A program made the position numbers and the translations under genes. A stretch of 64,000 nucleotides of DNA, taken from assembly GCA_008360955.1 (NCBI GenBank), contig LUCM01000026.1, positions 1 to 64,000 on the forward strand, read 5' to 3'. The DNA is from Fasciolopsis buskii. Its lineage: Eukaryota; Platyhelminthes; Trematoda; Plagiorchiida; Fasciolidae. Each line of letters begins with the position of its first letter. Position 1 is the stretch's first letter. The notes beneath the pieces were generated by a model that saw only the letters and a list, made by a program, of their open reading frames with translations, was not told the origin of the DNA and did not search any database. Shown here one piece after another: positions 25,302-36,705 of the stretch.

Positions 25302-28300
25302 CGACTAACCCGCTTGGGCTTGTTCTCATTGGAACGCTGAGGAGTTTGAGGGATCTGATTTAGAGATTAGAGGTGGAATTCATCGAGAGGCCCTGTCCCA
25401 GGAGGGCCAGGTTTGGTAGTTTTAGGTCAGAGCGGTTGGCTACGATGTACGAATTGATTATTTGTCCCCAACGTTTGAATGAAGCCCGGGATTTAAGTGC
25501 TCACTTGCATTTGTCACCCGTTTTCAGCAAATTGTTTGGTGCTGCACAAATATCAAGTAGCGCCCGTGAAACGGAGCCGCAGATGCTCACCATTCTACGA
25601 AACAATGCTATTGATGTGGTATCTCTCCTTTGCAGCATCTCTTCAGTGGCGAGTAATTTTATGCGCCTGGAAATCCACTGTGCTTATGGAAAATGGAACC
25701 AAGGAAGGTGAAAGACCGTAGGACGACTGTTATCTCCCCGGGGCAAATGTTATTAATATTATTCATTTTACTAGATTAGTTTTGTCGGGTGCTAGGTGAG
25801 CTGCTTAGGTGGGAAAATCACAGTAATGTTGAATCGAGCGGTGATGACCCAAAACCTATTATTCTCCAGTTTGAATCTTTCCCTATTCTCTGATGAGCAA
25901 CTTCTTGATATGGGTATTTACAAATGGAGACTATTCGATTCTTTTACGGCATTTTTCGGCTCGTTTGTTCTGGAATCTTGTCAAGACATTTTGTTCCATC
26001 AAGATTTTTCAGGTTAGAACAAGCGAAACCCCAAATAATGTCGAAATTAAATTAAACAGGAGACCTAGATCTTCCCTGTGCTATTAATTTCCGGGGAATG
26101 CAGATCTAGGTTGGCCAGTTGCTGATATTATGGGGATACTGGAAACGCTTCAACGTCGTCTTTCAGCTTTTCGCTATTCATGCCCAAGTATATCGCATTA
26201 TCTGGCCAGCCTCGAAACATTCAGTTAAAGTTCGAATATAGGTGCCATACAAAACATGGGAATCTACAGGGATGGATGAATGTTAGATCTTACCATGCCG
26301 GTGACATGGTAGTTTGCCTTGTTGCCTAGCCAATGGGGGTCTGGAAAACACCAACCCATAAATTTAGGATTTGATTCCGTTTACCAATCTGGATCAGGAT
26401 ATTACTCAAAGTTCAGGATTGCTGGTCCGGGTAACATAATGACGCAATTGGCATCGCTTGTCGGCAGGCTTCAGTGGACGGATAAAGGCTTTGCACAAGA
26501 CATCCCTAAAGTCACCCAAAATTTTTTGTACGTGAGACGGAGGCAGTTGTCGGTATACATAGCGGTGTTTCCTGGGATGTAGCAATGGTAGTCATCCAGT
26601 AAAATGATGAAAAGAATACGCTCGAGCACTGGTACTTGCGGGACTTCTTCAAGAATCTGAGAAGATTTGGAGGGTGAGGGGGCCGACTAGATATTGAAGG
26701 AGCGCCTCTTGAGAAGGCTACGAAATAGACCCAAATACTGACCAGAAATACCATGAGACTCAGTTTACACAACAGCGCAATGTGTGAGAATGGATTAGGA
26801 CTTTTGTGAAGGCGATGAGGATGGCGTGCGAAGCCGCTCCTTCGGCGGAACCGCGAGTCAAGCTTTTCGAAAGTCTCAGCATGTTTGTGAAACCTCACTT
26901 TCCAGGTATCAAGGCATATTAGTGTGGCTCCTAAATATCCGTTAAGAAAACTTGCTTTCATCTACCAAACCCGGGTATTGGCTACAACCCACTGTCCTCT
27001 CACTAATTACAAGCCATTTTTAGTTATTGCACCGTTTAGTTTGTCTATGGAAGCCTTTTTTGGAAGTCACTGATTTATTGCAGTGTGGCTTCTGGCGTAA
27101 CTGTCTGCTTGCATTCGGTGGACTTTGATCCTTGGTTGTCGCTACGGTGCTTTATTAGCTGCACATTTGAGTTTTATATTACTTGTGCAATTTTTCCTTT
27201 GCCTAGTTCAGTACATTTGGAAATTGTTGACTAATCTTATTTTGCTCTTGAATTTCCATCGGTTTTGCTACTCGGTACTCAAATACTCAGTGGGGAAGCC
27301 TTACAAGGGAAGGAAGTTTATCATTCATTTGACCCCGAGTGGCATGCTTCAGTATTCCTCGAAGTATTTCATTGTGCATATCGATGGCACCAAAGGATTT
27401 GCAGTTCCGTCGCTATTTTTGTTTTCCCCTTTTAAAACTTTAACTGGTAAAACTTTCTTACGCGACATTAGACAATCATCAAATGTGAGTTGCTCTGGAA
27501 GAAAATAGTGCAAGCTTCTGCAAGAGTGTGACGCGCCCTATGCAATTTCGGGAATGGAACTAATCCGGCCGTGTTGGGCTGAAGGGATTGAGCTCCGGAA
27601 CCACATTATATGCTGTACAGTCCGCTGGCAACAGGAAACGCCGGCATTTGGGTTTGAGAAGAAAGGGGGACGCAGTGACTGTGGACTTAGGATGTCTTTA
27701 GAATACTAGTATCTGAAGACGACAGGTTGCCGGGGTCCCATTACCAATGTAAAGCGCAAGGGATGCTGCACCCTTCCCTTTCTTTCTTCATGTAGATCTG
27801 TTCAGGGCGGAAATTTCGGAGTGCACCCAGTACGAAATTCATCGCAGTTTAAATTATCTTTGCCCCTTTTTGCAGAGTTTGTGATTACTTTTGTATTCAC
27901 CTTCATCCATCTGTAGTCCAGTAGACCGTGACGCAGCAAAATCTTTGGCGGCTTATCAAAGAGGACCCCATTGAGTTTGCGGATCCGTTGTTTGCCTTCT
28001 TGATCAACGGCTTCCCTTGGATACATGTGGTAAATGTGTCTGATGCTTTCCCCAACGAGGTAGTTGGGAGCACCAGCTTCCGATCGTTAGTCTACAGGAC
28101 CACGCTAGCTAGACGGAAGGCTACTGACTCCCAAAAAGTCAGTAATGCGAAGAGGCGAACTTTATAGTTCGTGGGCTAATAGAAGATATGGTCGAAAAGA
28201 ATAGATGTCTGCTCATTTATGACTAGAGAGTTCGGCGCCTCGACCTTACAAGTATTGCGATGACCTTACTGGAGGGCACTAGTTAAGGGTATGATAAACA

Positions 28301-29952
28301 GTCCCTAGCTTGGTATATAGTAGGCACGATAGTGTAATCAGAAGGGGTTTAGTCAGTTTAGTGCACATGGCGCGGAAGATATCAGTTATGAATAACTGGG
28401 AAAATATGGACAAAGGCGCACTTCCAAAACTGACAACCACCAACGGAACAAAACTGGAGCACCAGTGGATTTCAGGGAATGAATGAATGTTCCCTCGTTT
28501 GAAATCGGAGATCTTAGAAGAAACATCAAAATCAGAATAATATTAAGCCGCCAATTTTAAACAAATGAAAATTTTGACACCGTGGGCACTGTCGAGTTAA
28601 GAAATGACTTGAATTCGGGGATTGTAGGATGGCCAGGATCCGTAGAAAAACTGGGGCTGGTGATAAGTCACTGCTTCTTTGGGCCCTGACAGCGCCCGAT
28701 AGAGATGATTTTATCAAGCTTCATCGCCGCTTGGAAGGGAATATTCGTACACGGTCATGGCGCACCAGAATGGACGGATTCAGAAGAAACGTGCCAAGCA
28801 CTCTCTCAAACCAGGGAAAACATGATCCTGTTTTATTCAAGCCTGCCTATTAAGCGTGAAATGATGCAAGATAGGTGATAGTAGTGGATAAAAGTACGGC
28901 ACCAACTCAATCACAAGTCAAACTACTCGAGAGCACGGACAGTGGTCGAGGCAGAGGGGCAGTATGTCCATTGCTGCTTAAATGGTCTTCCGGATTCACT
29001 CCAGTGGGTACCCTTACCTTTGTTTTGCCCATGGGTAGGTACTGTCTAGCGTAAATAAAGCCTGAAACGAGATCATGTGCATTTTCCTTCTTGTAAGTGC
29101 CTCACGACTGCTGTTGTCCGACCATATTAAGGATAGTAGTTGGCTGTTTTGTGATATTTACTTGAAAAACAATCGAAAATGTCAACTCCCCGCAATACTG
29201 GTCCGCTTTCTTGAAAATTAAACTGGAAAAAGAAAAGCAATATTTAAACTTTACCACATTAATCGGATTACTGTGTGTAATTTTCGATTTCCGAGATTCA
29301 TGCCCAGCACGGTGTCAAATTTTACGAGGATGTCGTTTGGAAAAATGTGAATCAAAGTCCGCAGATGCTGCCCGAATTTGCTTGCTGCTGTGAACGCAAT
29401 CTGCATTGCAGTACGCTAGATACGAGCTTTTCAGTTTTAAGTTAAAAATGAGCAAGCGTTTGCCGGTTATATACAGGAGTTTCCGGGAGATAATATCAAT
29501 TTTGGGCTGCGAGTCTCATTGAAGTCCCCAAATTAGCTTTTCGGAGGCTCAAAGCTTTGCTGTAAATCGGTTTATCAGGCTGCAGTATGGCCGGGTTGCT
29601 CGAAATTCAAGAGGTTCTATGATGAAAAAAGAAGCTGAACGAAGAAGGTGAGGCCGAAAATGAAGTGGATGCTGGAATGCAGACGAGTCAAATCCAGGCT
29701 GGACCTCGCGAGAGGTGGATAACTTAGTGGAAATTACCAGAAATAAGTGCCAGCATAATTGCGAAGACGAAGCAGAGGGAAACATTTAAGCTTCCATCAA
29801 ACTATTTATTTGATGGAATGTTGTAAAGAATTGTGGAAGAAGAGACGGTGGCAATCCAACGGATGTCCACTGACATCATGCGGCTGGGACCAAAGGGAAT
29901 TAGCGATTTCTTCATCCCTCCCACATACCCATAATGCCGAAAGACAAATAGC

Positions 29953-30594
29953 AACGGTTCATTGTCAAGTAGTATAGTAAGTGGTTTTATTCTGTTCGCT
30001 CACATTTTCTCAAGCCTCGTCAGCCTCTGAATCTCGGTTCCTTCAATTTGTGCACTTTAATGCAGACTTACCAACAGGCGTGTTTGGCTCTGACAATGGG
30101 CTCGTTTCCGACTGAGTTATGCTGCGTGAGTGAAATACGAATTCAGGATTTGAGTAGAGTAATTCAACTAACTGTGGCAAATGTCTCAAGATATTTTCTG
30201 CACACTTCAGGAGTCGAAGCAGCTGAAGCTGTGGGTCAACGCAGTGTAGGAATAATCTTGAGTGAGAAGGCTAGAAAGGCCCTTTTAGACTGGATCCCAG
30301 TCAACAGTCGCTTATGCACCGTGAGGCTGCAGAGATCTGTCGGTGTCCGGAAGGATAGTAGTGTTAAGCGCAGCTTATTTGTTAACTCAACATACGCTCC
30401 AACAGACTGCAGCACTGACATGGAGAAAGACGAGTTTTACGATCACCTCGTCACACTTGTTCGAAGGAGCAAACGCTCCGACATTGTAAAGGTTTCAGGT
30501 GATTTTAATGCACAAGTTGGAAAACTTAGTGCATTGGAAGCCTGTTTAGGTTGACGATGCGTCTTGCTTGCTCAGCGAACAGATAACGGCAAAA
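29953..30594 (+). mobile_element. RTE-like element, 5' part only, cut at the N (element B)
   Basis: The segment begins with the 5' untranslated stretch CAACGGTTCATTGTCAAG shared with 36,706 and continues through the endonuclease frame to CGGCAAAA, where the sequence breaks at the N. The reverse transcriptase half, present in element A and in the 36.7-39.4 kb copy, is missing. The break is abrupt and falls in the middle of the open reading region, as expected at a contig join. Confidence 0.85.
30048..30554 (+). pseudogene. RTE-like AP endonuclease domain (element B)
   Basis: This 168-codon frame is identical in translation to those at 17,360-17,866 and 36,802-37,308. It carries CCVSEIRIQD, YAPTDC and SGDFNAQVGKLS, and ends at the same in-frame TGA. 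Because the rest of the element is cut at 30,594, it is an isolated domain fragment. Sharing an identical inactivating stop with the other two copies shows they descend from one already-dead copy. Confidence 0.8.
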
Positions 30595-30595
30595 N
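30595..30595. other. Single ambiguous base (N) at a sequence junction
   Basis: The only N noticed in the window lies exactly between the end of arm B and a 335-base repeat of the arm's own inner edge. In the other copies the base after CGGCAAAA is C and the element continues; here the sequence jumps instead. This is best read as a scaffold join. Confidence 0.9.
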
Positions 30596-30930
30596 TCAAG
30601 TGGGTCAATTAGTGTGCTGCAACTGATAAGAAAGCCATGCGGTACTTTGGGGCTGAAGTGATGAGTTTCGCACCAAAATGCGGAGACTTCCGTTACCCGA
30701 ATTTGGCCATCGGTGGGCCTCATTTGGAATACCGCGTTCAGATTCTTCTCAAATATGTGGACTGTTTGAAGCAGGTGCAACCATCAGCCGCACACATGTC
30801 CGAAACTCAGAAACAAAAGGCCTATGAGTAGCGACTAACCCGCTTGGGCTTGTTCTCATTGGAACGCTGAGGAGTTTGAGGGATCTGATTTAGAGATTAG
30901 AGGTGGAATTCATCGAGAGGCCCTGTCCCA
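30596..30930 (+). repeat. Third copy of the inner arm edge
   Basis: It matches 25,066-25,400 directly (offset 5,530) and 22,514-22,848 inverted. It starts at the same nucleotide as arm B (TCAAGTGGG) and ends at CCCTGTCCCA, after which sequences differ (CGAAGG here, GGAGGG at 25,401). It carries the third copy of the 64-codon frame. Confidence 0.95.
30637..30831 (+). CDS. Unknown 64-codon C-terminal-exon-like frame, copy 3
   Basis: Same translation as the frames at 22,613 and 25,107. This copy is followed after about 100 bases by single-copy DNA that leads to the KH-domain exon at 31,935 on the same strand. There is no evidence that the two belong to one gene. Function unknown. Confidence 0.25.
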   Translation: MRYFGAEVMSFAPKCGDFRYPNLAIGGPHLEYRVQILLKYVDCLKQVQPSAAHMSETQKQKAYE

Positions 30931-31925
30931 CGAAGGACACGAGTCCATACACAGAGAAACTTCAAAAAACAATTCAAGTGTAGCTCTCGACTGGTAACTT
31001 AGATGCAATTCCTTGACGATGACCTAATAACTGAGCAAAAAAGCTACCGAGAAGTGTAGCTGGGACACAATTTCGAGACATTTTATGTAAATGGGATGAG
31101 GCAGTTCAATATGTCCGCATTATTTGGGTTTTTGCTGTGGTACCGGAAATCGTTTTGAACGCCCAAAGAGTTAGCGTTCTCTCGCTTGTGGGGTTGAATG
31201 AGTTTCCCCTTCTCTGTCCGTCGTTTCTGGAGGGGTCCCTGGAACACCGTGGATAACGCAGAAAAGATAACCTTCTCAGAAGTGGGTCTAGTTCTCTCTT
31301 TATAATCGGAAGCAACCTGGGCATTATTTTGTCATTTTTGTTCGTTCATTCTGTGTGCCAACCCAAGTGAATCGAATAAAGGTTATGCCTTTCTTCTTTG
31401 CAACACCAAGCTGGATCTCTGCTCTTGGCACTGTTTTCGTTGTGGCCGCACCCATGGAAATTATGTACCCCTAACCGAAACCTTGTCGTCCCATCTCAGT
31501 GTCCAACTTCTGGGACCCGAACATTGAACCGCAAATCCAGGAAACCAAACGTCCTGCATTGCTTCGAGGGTGCAATGAACCTGAGCAATGAGTACCACAA
31601 AATCCAAAAGGTCCGCCAAAAGACAAGGGGCAACGTGAAACTGAATAACGCATTTTAATTATTACCGAAAGTTACTGTTTTTGGCATATCTCACTAACTC
31701 ATTGCGAATTCTGTCACCCAAAGGTTTGTGTTTTTCCGATCCAACAACCTTCAGAAATAGCCATCGGGAATCAGCTGTTTTGATATGCATCACCTGTGAC
31801 TGATCTTGGGAAGTACACTAGGTAGGAGTTGGTTCCAGACGGTTTTGTGCATGCGCTTATCGGGGTAGAATTTTTATTGCGGTAATTTACTGATCAGTGT
31901 TTTTTATGGTTCGGTTGTAACATAG
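30931..31925. other. Upstream flank of the KH-domain exon
   Basis: The flank is single-copy. The 86-codon + frame at 31,398-31,658 has no recognised motif. The last about 70 bases contain TTACTGAT and a T-rich run before TAACATAG at 31,925. This could act as branch point and splice acceptor for the following exon, or it may simply be 5' flanking sequence. Confidence 0.4.
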
Positions 31926-31934
31926 TCAAGAGGG

Positions 31935-32151
31935 ATGCAGGAAGATGAAGGTCATACGGAAAAGGAGCCAGGTAAATCTTCGCAGGCTCTCCACACATCT
32001 TGGAAACGCAATGACACTGTACCTATAAAAATACTAGTCCCTTCTGGAGCAGTTGGTGCAATTATCGGAAAAGGAGGAGAGTCAATCGCTCAAGTTCAAT
32101 GGGAAACGGGTGCCAGGATGAAACTTTCCAAACTAAATGACTTCTATCCTG
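31935..32151 (+). CDS. NOVA/pasilla-like KH-domain RNA-binding protein, first coding exon
   Basis: The exon encodes 72 residues plus one base. Residues 1-29 are polar ([13 protein letters not shown]...), as expected for a disordered N-terminus. The first KH domain follows: [20 protein letters not shown] with the GKGG RNA-binding loop, then [16 protein letters not shown] and the signature NDFYPG. In NOVA and pasilla proteins the KH1 domain has the same order and the same DFYPG, followed by TTERVCLI in the next part. Those proteins bind YCAY clusters in nuclear pre-mRNA and regulate splicing. The exon ends in phase 1 before a GTAAGT donor. The start is the first ATG after an in-frame TAG at 31,923-31,925; if that TAG is instead a splice acceptor, coding could begin at 31,926. 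Trp replaces the Lys usual before ETGA. No later exon was recognised downstream. Confidence 0.85.
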
Positions 32152-32160
32152 GTAAGTTTT
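32152..32160 (+). promoter_or_regulatory. Consensus 5' splice donor of the KH exon
   Basis: G|GTAAGTTTT directly follows the DFYP codons, splitting the Gly codon after its first base. The intron position falls inside the KH1 domain. The open frame runs on to 32,246, but its residues no longer resemble a KH domain, which supports splicing here. Confidence 0.8.
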
Positions 32161-34265
32161 TATTCTCGAAACGTCCTGCTTGGGATAGACGCTCCTCATT
32201 CTCATGTTTGTCGTGCATGTGCTTGGAGAAGTGGACCTTTCAATAGATTTGTGGTCGAATTCCATCGGGTTTTTTTGCGAATATCAAGTCTTCCTGAGGC
32301 AAGAACGCCGCATTTGAGCTTTAGGATTTGTCTTCCTTCGCTTGGTTATAAGCACACTCGCAGCTGCGGTGAAGTCCAGTCACGCTGAAGTGCTCGAAAG
32401 TGAACTGAAGCTCTTGTAGATGCTGCCTCACGCAAGCGATGACAAGGAGCTGTGGACAGAATTTAACCAATGGAGAGCAAAGGATGGGCTCAGACCGAGG
32501 GCGTTTTGCTTCCTCGAACACATGGTAACAGAGAGCTTGGCGACAATGCTCGTTTTTCTCCACAGGCCAGGTGACCTATGGGTGTTTTCGTCAGCATAGT
32601 CACAGTAAATTTTGCTGATGACGATGTTCCTCATAAATGTAGTCTTCACCTGATAAATTTTTTTTGCGATCCTAACTAGCGGTTGCTGCTGCTGTTGAAC
32701 ATAGCGCTGTTCGGATAAATACGCCCATACTCCTGTTGTACGGTAAGCCTCACAACTACCATGTCTATGCCACCGTTTGACTTACCCGGGCCCTCCGCTG
32801 GTAGTTTAAAGCGTTCCATTGACACATCTGATGGTGTTTCGTTCTACGCTTGTGAAGTAAATTGCTTCCAATCCATATAACACGGATTACGGAGCACCTA
32901 AATGCCAGATATATGACAAAAATGATGTGGATTTTGCGGCTGTCCAATGAGCTAAACAATTTCTACCCTAAAGCTCAAAGTTTGGAATCTTGAGTTCGAC
33001 AATTGGTTTGATAGCATGCAGCAATTCGTGGTCGCCTGACTCACTGTTGCTCCCGGCCCATCGGGATTGTGGGTGTTTTCTTGCCGAATTTCACAGTCAT
33101 GGATGTCGGTTTCCCCTGTTCATTCTGTGAGCCTTCATGCCTTTCACATGTGCAAAATTTCGGCAACATGGACCTACCGATTGTCCTACTTGATTTTGAA
33201 GTATTTTGAAATGCGTCATCTAGGAACAGTTGGTGACTGTGGTGAGTTCTCATTTTCAGCAAGCTTATGACTCTTTCCAGACCCGCTTCATCTCCATCCA
33301 GGATGAGAGCCTTTTTTGCCTCATATCCTTATGGATTTTATTAGCTAACATCTGACTTTATCGAATTTAGTTCTGCGGATGTTCTTTTGTCACTGGAGTT
33401 GACAAGTCTACCGAATATACAAAAACCGAACAGCAGAATTAACTTTCATCTTTATGAAGTTCTCGGCGCGTAATAGCGGTGGAATGTGTGCCCTATGCGG
33501 ATTGTGACCCATTGCATGTATGTGGGAGGGGGTGGCGGTAGCTTATAGTGGCATGGTGCAACCTAAGATCGTAGTAATTTAGACTTGGTAACTAATCTTG
33601 CGACAGGAGACTGTCCCGTGTAACCAATCTGAGTGATCTCAGTACGTCCATACTACTATATACATATATATCTACCTCGTCGTGAGAGGAAGCTCCACCA
33701 CATGGTACTGCTAAGAAGGTGGGTGAGATCCGTGACAGATGGGCAATTGTTTTTGTTTTGTTTCTTTTCAACGTTTTTGATGAATACCGTAAAGGCATTT
33801 AGCCTCCTGTTACTGATGTCCATGGAGAGCTAACTCCATTCAGTGTCCTTGTCCGGCTAACCTCGTCATCTCCACTGTGGACATTGTTAGTTTCGTCATT
33901 GCCTTTCAGCTATACTTTATATCAGTCTGGCTTAAGAAGCGAAAAGAAAGCGCAACGCGACAGCCGCTGGGTAGGAATTCTTAATGCGTAGTTGTACAAG
34001 AAGACGTTCTTTTGTAATGAGGCTTTTGGTGTACCAAACGCGAACGCTGGTTCGATCATAATTGAAGCGGTACTCCCAGGGAGCACAGATGACGGTGCCC
34101 ACACAGTTATGTGCCGGAAGTCTGTACATCAGTATCCGATCGCATTAACACGGTCATTCAGGCAAGCACTGTTTTCTTTTTGGTGTCAGATATGCTTGGT
34201 TTTTGTGATAACTAACGTCCGAAAGACTCGTCGACTTGCTGGCTGGAGATACTTAAGGATATGGC
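32152..34265 (+). other. Probable intron after the KH exon, first part
   Basis: No KH1 second half (TTERVCLI pattern) or second KH loop was found. Frames up to 83 codons are present without motifs. A short TA-rich patch lies near 33,655-33,672. The extent of the intron is inferred only from the donor and from not finding the next exon. Confidence 0.4.
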
Positions 34266-34521
34266 AGTGAACCGTGAACAGTGGCGATCGTGTTGTCATT
34301 TTCTATCGAGTCAGAATGATTGAAAGTGTGCGTTTGTGCAGTTAGACTGTGTTTCGTTTGTTAGCTGCAGCAGCATCTTTTCTTTTCCCGCATGTGTAGG
34401 TCCACTCCCTTTTCCCGTTGGATATTCACTCTTTTTATATAAACGTGTAACTCTGGGTAAAGGCAGTGGTCAGTGAGGCTTGCCTTGCTGTTTAACGCTG
34501 AACGATGATGATGATGATGAA
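34266..34521 (+). mobile_element. RTE-like element, 3' end only, with (GAT)n tail
   Basis: About 255 bases match the 3' end of the element at 39,640-39,896. Shared landmarks are GTGTTGTCATTTT, CAGTTAGACTGTGTT, TAGGTCCACTCCC, GATATTCACTCTTTTT and CTTGCC, then GTTTAACGCTGAACGATGAT. The segment ends in GATGATGATGATGA. Severe 5' truncation with an intact 3' end and a short tandem tail is the usual form of dead RTE insertions. The insertion lies within the presumed intron after the KH exon, in the same orientation. Confidence 0.85.
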
Positions 34522-35840
34522 TTTTGTGACCTGTACATCTGTCGCGCTTCATTTCCAGTAATGCAGCTCCCAGTTTATATGAAACAGTCAGAAATCTTCC
34601 GTATATTGTTGCCCGAGTTGAGCGCGAGCTTAGTGTTCTGCCACGTGGTTTGCTTAAATTGTTACTTACCGAACTGCGGTAGTTCTTATGTCAGTCAGAA
34701 GAGGTTGAGCTACTAGGATGTTGGAGATGATCGAGGCCATATCATATATAAGTAAGGAAATAGTGTAGTAGACAGTTCCTTTCGTGTTTTTGCGCTGGGT
34801 GGTTTGTTCAGCGATTGTCCTAAGGCAGCTTAGGTAAATGTAGTCTTAGAAAAAAAGTTAGCTCATTTAATCTTTAAATTAAACAAAGAAGAAATGAATT
34901 GGTGCTGCGGACAGGAAGCGGCAAGAGAGCACTTCTACTTCCAAGATAGACGCTGTGAACTCCCAATAGGACCATGTTTGTCCTGCCAATACCCATCTTA
35001 TAATATAAGCAGCCTGGCTAAATGCCGGAGACTGATACTTTTGCATCCAAAATACCTTCGTTTCTCTATAATTTTCTTATCATTTGGTCTTTTTTCTCCT
35101 CACTATAATTCGATGCTAGGAGGTATTGACCAAAAGCGGAGCACTTTGGTACGGGAATAGTGGTCCTATGAACTGAACTGACTGAGGAATATCAGAATTT
35201 TCGGAAGGATCAGACTACCGGTTCTTCCAGTAAATCCGGAAGTCAGATGGCATCCGTTCCTCTACTCGCTTTATCTTGCTCCATTTTGCGGAGTTCTTAA
35301 TGGCGAACTTTAGAATAACAGTGAGAATGGCACCCTCCCAGTAAAGCCCTGGGTCGAGGTGAATTTTTCTGTTTTCGGAAATAGTTATCGAGCTTCTTGT
35401 GATTTTTCAAGCTTTCAAACGATTTTGTGTTGTTCTGGATAAGCGGAATTGCTTGCATTCAGTTAGCTGTATGCTCCCCTATGTACGTTAGACGAAGGGC
35501 CATTTGAATCCCGTAAAATCGGTGCTGTCCAAAAATGAACAGTCTAAAGGAAACGGGACGCCTGGCAGGAAGCGAGGAAAATCGAACGATTCGCACACCT
35601 CTGACGGAATACCGAAGGTCGGTGGGAGAAGTTTGGGAATGTGGACCCAGGATTAGGGTCAGGACGGAGATTACTACCTTCTCCGTGGAGTGGATGGAGA
35701 AGGACAAATTCTAGAAGTAAGGAAGTGAAGAGTAATTGTAGGAATTACTAAGTTTGATTTCCTAGGAGGACATCGCGCATTATCTAGAAGGATCGTCAGA
35801 AGCACGCCGACGCCAAACGCTCCTCTCATGATGGCTTAGG

Positions 35841-35896
35841 TATATATGTATATACATATATATATATATGTACATATATATATATATATATATATT
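35841..35896. repeat. (TA)n microsatellite with GT/AC interruptions
   Basis: Alternating TA with TG and CA interruptions over about 56 bases. It can form self-complementary hairpins. Confidence 0.9.
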
Positions 35897-35956
35897 TAGA
35901 GTTGAGAAGGCGTACACTGAGCTAATACGTTTATCGTGACTCGTTGTCAAACGTGA

Positions 35957-35974
35957 ATATATATATATATATAT
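35957..35974. repeat. (AT)n microsatellite
   Basis: Nine AT units, 60 bases after the previous run; the intervening DNA is not repetitive. Confidence 0.85.
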
Positions 35975-36705
35975 TTCACTGGATTGGAAATGAGCAGGAT
36001 GGCAACGCAACATGTAACCAGAGTTAAGGGGAAATAATGATGCGCAAGACAACAATTTTTTGTTTTTACCGTACAGATTTTGTGTTTCTATCTGAGTTCG
36101 ACAGACAAACAGACAGACCATAATGCTTATTCGCCACAACGAGACTACACCTTGACGTGGTGTGACGGCTTGCGTGCCTCCATGATCCAACGAGCTATAC
36201 AGAATGGCTTATCTCAAGCCGGAGATCCAATCATACCTGCAAGGTCAATGAGTAAAGGCCTGACGAAGTAGTCTCCTGGTCCTCCAAATCGGGGGTTGAT
36301 CTGAGTTAGCAGCTCAGTCGGAAAAACGAGTGGAAGAATAAATTATCCAAGTAGATGGGCTTCCGCTCAGTTTTATCCCGCTGCTTGTGGTCAGGTTCTT
36401 GCCAGAACGAAAGGCTTTGGTTGAGAACCCTAATCATTAATCTGCTTAGTGGCTGGACTACCTGTCAGTACCAGTCCATCAACCCCATGAGTTACAGATA
36501 ATTCCATACTGCATCGGTCGTCGCGCAGGATAATCAGGACCGCGCTGCCCATTGCATTGAGCGCAAGTGGGGTGGGTAGTGATGAGTACGCTACTACTCA
36601 GAGTTCCCTCTCTTTCATTCAACCTGTCTTTTCTGTCTCCAACCCAATCTGTTTGCCCCTTCTGCCTACTCATAGTGTCCCCACTGACCACACACCCGAT
36701 ACTCC

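Larger units (their letters stand above)
25066..30594. repeat. Right arm of large inverted duplication (arm B)
   Basis: This is the reverse complement of 17,320-22,848, a 5,529-base match ending against an N at 30,595. It carries the same unassigned DNA in opposite orientation and then the first about 640 bases of the RTE-like element. Absence of visible divergence in compared frames means either a very recent event or an assembly duplication. Confidence 0.95.
34522..36129. other. No gene recognised; AT-dinucleotide runs near the end
   Basis: Short frames only (34,894-35,160 +, 88 codons, no motif). The stretch ends in two TA repeat runs listed separately. The 136-codon - strand frame at 35,780-36,190 is mostly translated TA repeat (alternating I and Y) and is not a gene. 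Confidence 0.45.

Noticed and set aside
25890..25940. CTGATGAG motif as a possible hammerhead ribozyme core
   Set aside because: No properly spaced GAAA with flanking stems and no cleavage-site GUC/GUH pairing could be built.
33992..34270. Frame with FGVPNANAGSII resembling the start of a second KH domain (VPNSTAGLIIGKGG type)
   Set aside because: The GxxG RNA-binding loop is absent, the downstream residues do not fit a KH fold, and no splice sites frame it. Taken as coincidence.
35780..36190. 136-codon - strand frame
   Set aside because: Half of it is translated TA microsatellite (IYIYIY), and the rest overlaps the 5' region of the RTE-like element.
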